In this document: piece after piece, positions 4,756-5,333 of the stretch | How the letters are laid out: each line of letters opens with the position of its first letter | Position numbering within the stretch: the stretch's first letter is position 1 | Origin: an uncultured Clostridia bacterium | GTDB lineage: Bacteria; Bacillota; Clostridia; UBA1381 | NCBI GenBank assembly: GCA_905236685.1 | Contig: CAJOPD010000086.1 | Location: forward strand, 1 to 5,333 | Direction: 5' to 3' | DNA length: 5,333 nt | Program-made: the position numbers and the translations under genes | The notes under the pieces: model-generated | Databases searched by the model: none | What the model saw: the letters and a program-made list of their open reading frames with translations, nothing else | Told to the model about the DNA's origin: nothing

Positions 4756-4783
4756 AAAAAAAGGCGGGGGTTTTCCGCCTTTT
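4756..4783 (-). terminator. Intrinsic terminator of the acyl-CoA ligase gene
   Basis: On the minus strand AAAAGGCGG and CCGCCTTTT form a 9-bp perfect stem with a 7-nt loop, followed by a run of T (seven in all, 4762-4756). The stop codon of the ligase lies in the 5' arm. The GC-rich core and the long U-run make this a strong terminator. Confidence 0.9.
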
Positions 4784-5333
4784 ATACCGTTGCCAATTCT
4801 TCCCTTTCGAGCTTTCGGTAATCCACCTTACCGACAAGCGTTTTCGGTAATTCCTCAATGAATTCTATATCATAGGGCATCGCATATTTTGCGATGTTTT
4901 TTTTGCAGTAATCCATAAGCTCGGCTTTTGTTTCGTCATTTGCGGGCACAGCTTTTTTTAGCTTTATAAAAGCCTTTACCTTATGCATTTTGTACGCGTC
5001 GGGAACGCCTATAACACAGCTTGTATCAACAAAATCGTGCGCGTTTAAGATGTTTTCTATCTGCAAGGGGTACACATTATATCCCGACGAAATTATCATT
5101 CGTTTCATTCTGCCGTGAAAGTACACAAAGCCCTCGTTATCCATAACCCCCAGGTCGCCCGTATATATCCAGGTAAGACCGTCCGCGTGAGTTCGCATAA
5201 CCTGTTCCGTTTCCTCTGCGTTATTTAAATACCCCTGCATAACGGTAGGACCTGCTATTAAGATTTCGCCCTCCTCACCGTACGGAAGTTCTGTATCGGT
5301 GTCGGGCTTTACAATTTTTATATACATATCGGG
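4782..5333 (-). CDS. AMP-dependent acyl-CoA synthetase/ligase, C-terminal part (5' end outside window)
   Basis: The last 183 residues of an adenylate-forming enzyme of the acyl-CoA synthetase type, which activates a carboxylic acid as acyl-AMP and passes it to CoA. The frame is open to the right edge, so the start is outside; an internal ATG at 5327 is not the start. Visible motifs in order: GEEGEILIAGPTVMQGYLN, YTGDLG (5165-5148, ribose-binding Asp), GRMKRMIISSGYNVYP (hinge region of the family), and the C-terminal LPKTLVGKVDYR with the adenylation lysine at 4829-4827. The C-terminal lid is complete. The overall type resembles long- or medium-chain fatty-acid ligases, but substrate-pocket residues lie outside the window, so the substrate is unknown. 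A strong terminator follows. No link to the iron or cysteine genes is evident. Confidence 0.93.
   Translation of the reverse strand, partial: PDMYIKIVKPDTDTELPYGEEGEILIAGPTVMQGYLNNAEETEQVMRTHADGLTWIYTGDLGVMDNEGFVYFHGRMKRMIISSGYNVYPLQIENILNAHDFVDTSCVIGVPDAYKMHKVKAFIKLKKAVPANDETKAELMDYCKKNIAKYAMPYDIEFIEELPKTLVGKVDYRKLEREELATV

Noticed and set aside
4221..4757. Longer amidase starting at TTG 4757
   Set aside because: It starts in the U-run of the preceding terminator; ATG 4706 has a strong GAGGGTG site.

Overview
The window looks like a chromosomal segment from an anaerobic, low-to-moderate GC member of the Bacillota, most likely class Clostridia. The basis is a FeoA-FeoA-FeoB iron operon of clostridial type, a DtxR-family regulator without its third domain, a CymR/IscR-like Rrf2 regulator behind cysK, strong GGAGG-type ribosome binding sites, textbook sigma-A promoters and many intrinsic terminators. 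I see no mobile element, CRISPR array, tRNA or rRNA. The genus cannot be told from the sequence.

Layout. Positions 1-2066 (minus strand) hold a ferrous iron uptake operon transcribed leftwards: two different small FeoA proteins (2066-1854 and 1837-1616), then FeoB (1568 to beyond the left edge). FeoB is read cleanly over 522 residues and is cut by the window, not by a mutation. Between this operon and the divergent gene at 2291 lies a 224-bp control region with a perfect-consensus promoter (TTGACA-17-TATAAT) and three copies of a 16-bp dyad, GTTAGCAWRRNSTAAC on the minus strand. A fourth copy sits just before feoB. The divergent gene (2291-2659, plus strand) encodes a short DtxR-family regulator whose metal ligands (Met9, Cys100, Glu103, His104) are the iron-type set, so the natural reading is an iron-responsive repressor controlling feoAAB.

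Positions 2659-2733 form a nested, bidirectional terminator shared with the convergent cysK operon. That operon runs leftwards from a consensus promoter at 4175-4147: cysK (O-acetylserine sulfhydrylase, 4103-3171), then 10 bp later an Rrf2-family regulator with three cysteines (3160-2732). A 6-7-6 dyad covers the predicted transcription start, which suggests that the Rrf2 protein autoregulates the operon. Upstream are a stand-alone Amidase_6-type papain-like protein (4706-4221), whose start codon lies in one arm of an 11-bp inverted repeat, and the C-terminal third of an AMP-dependent acyl-CoA ligase (5333-4782), each followed by its own terminator.

Functionally, iron import and cysteine synthesis sit side by side, each with a resident regulator and visible operators. 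Nothing here is clearly a new system. The points most worth a second look are the operator architecture with an internal site before feoB, the pairing of a regulator lacking the SH3/FeoA-like domain with two free FeoA proteins, the Cys3 Rrf2 protein in a cysK operon, and the inverted repeat at the amidase start.
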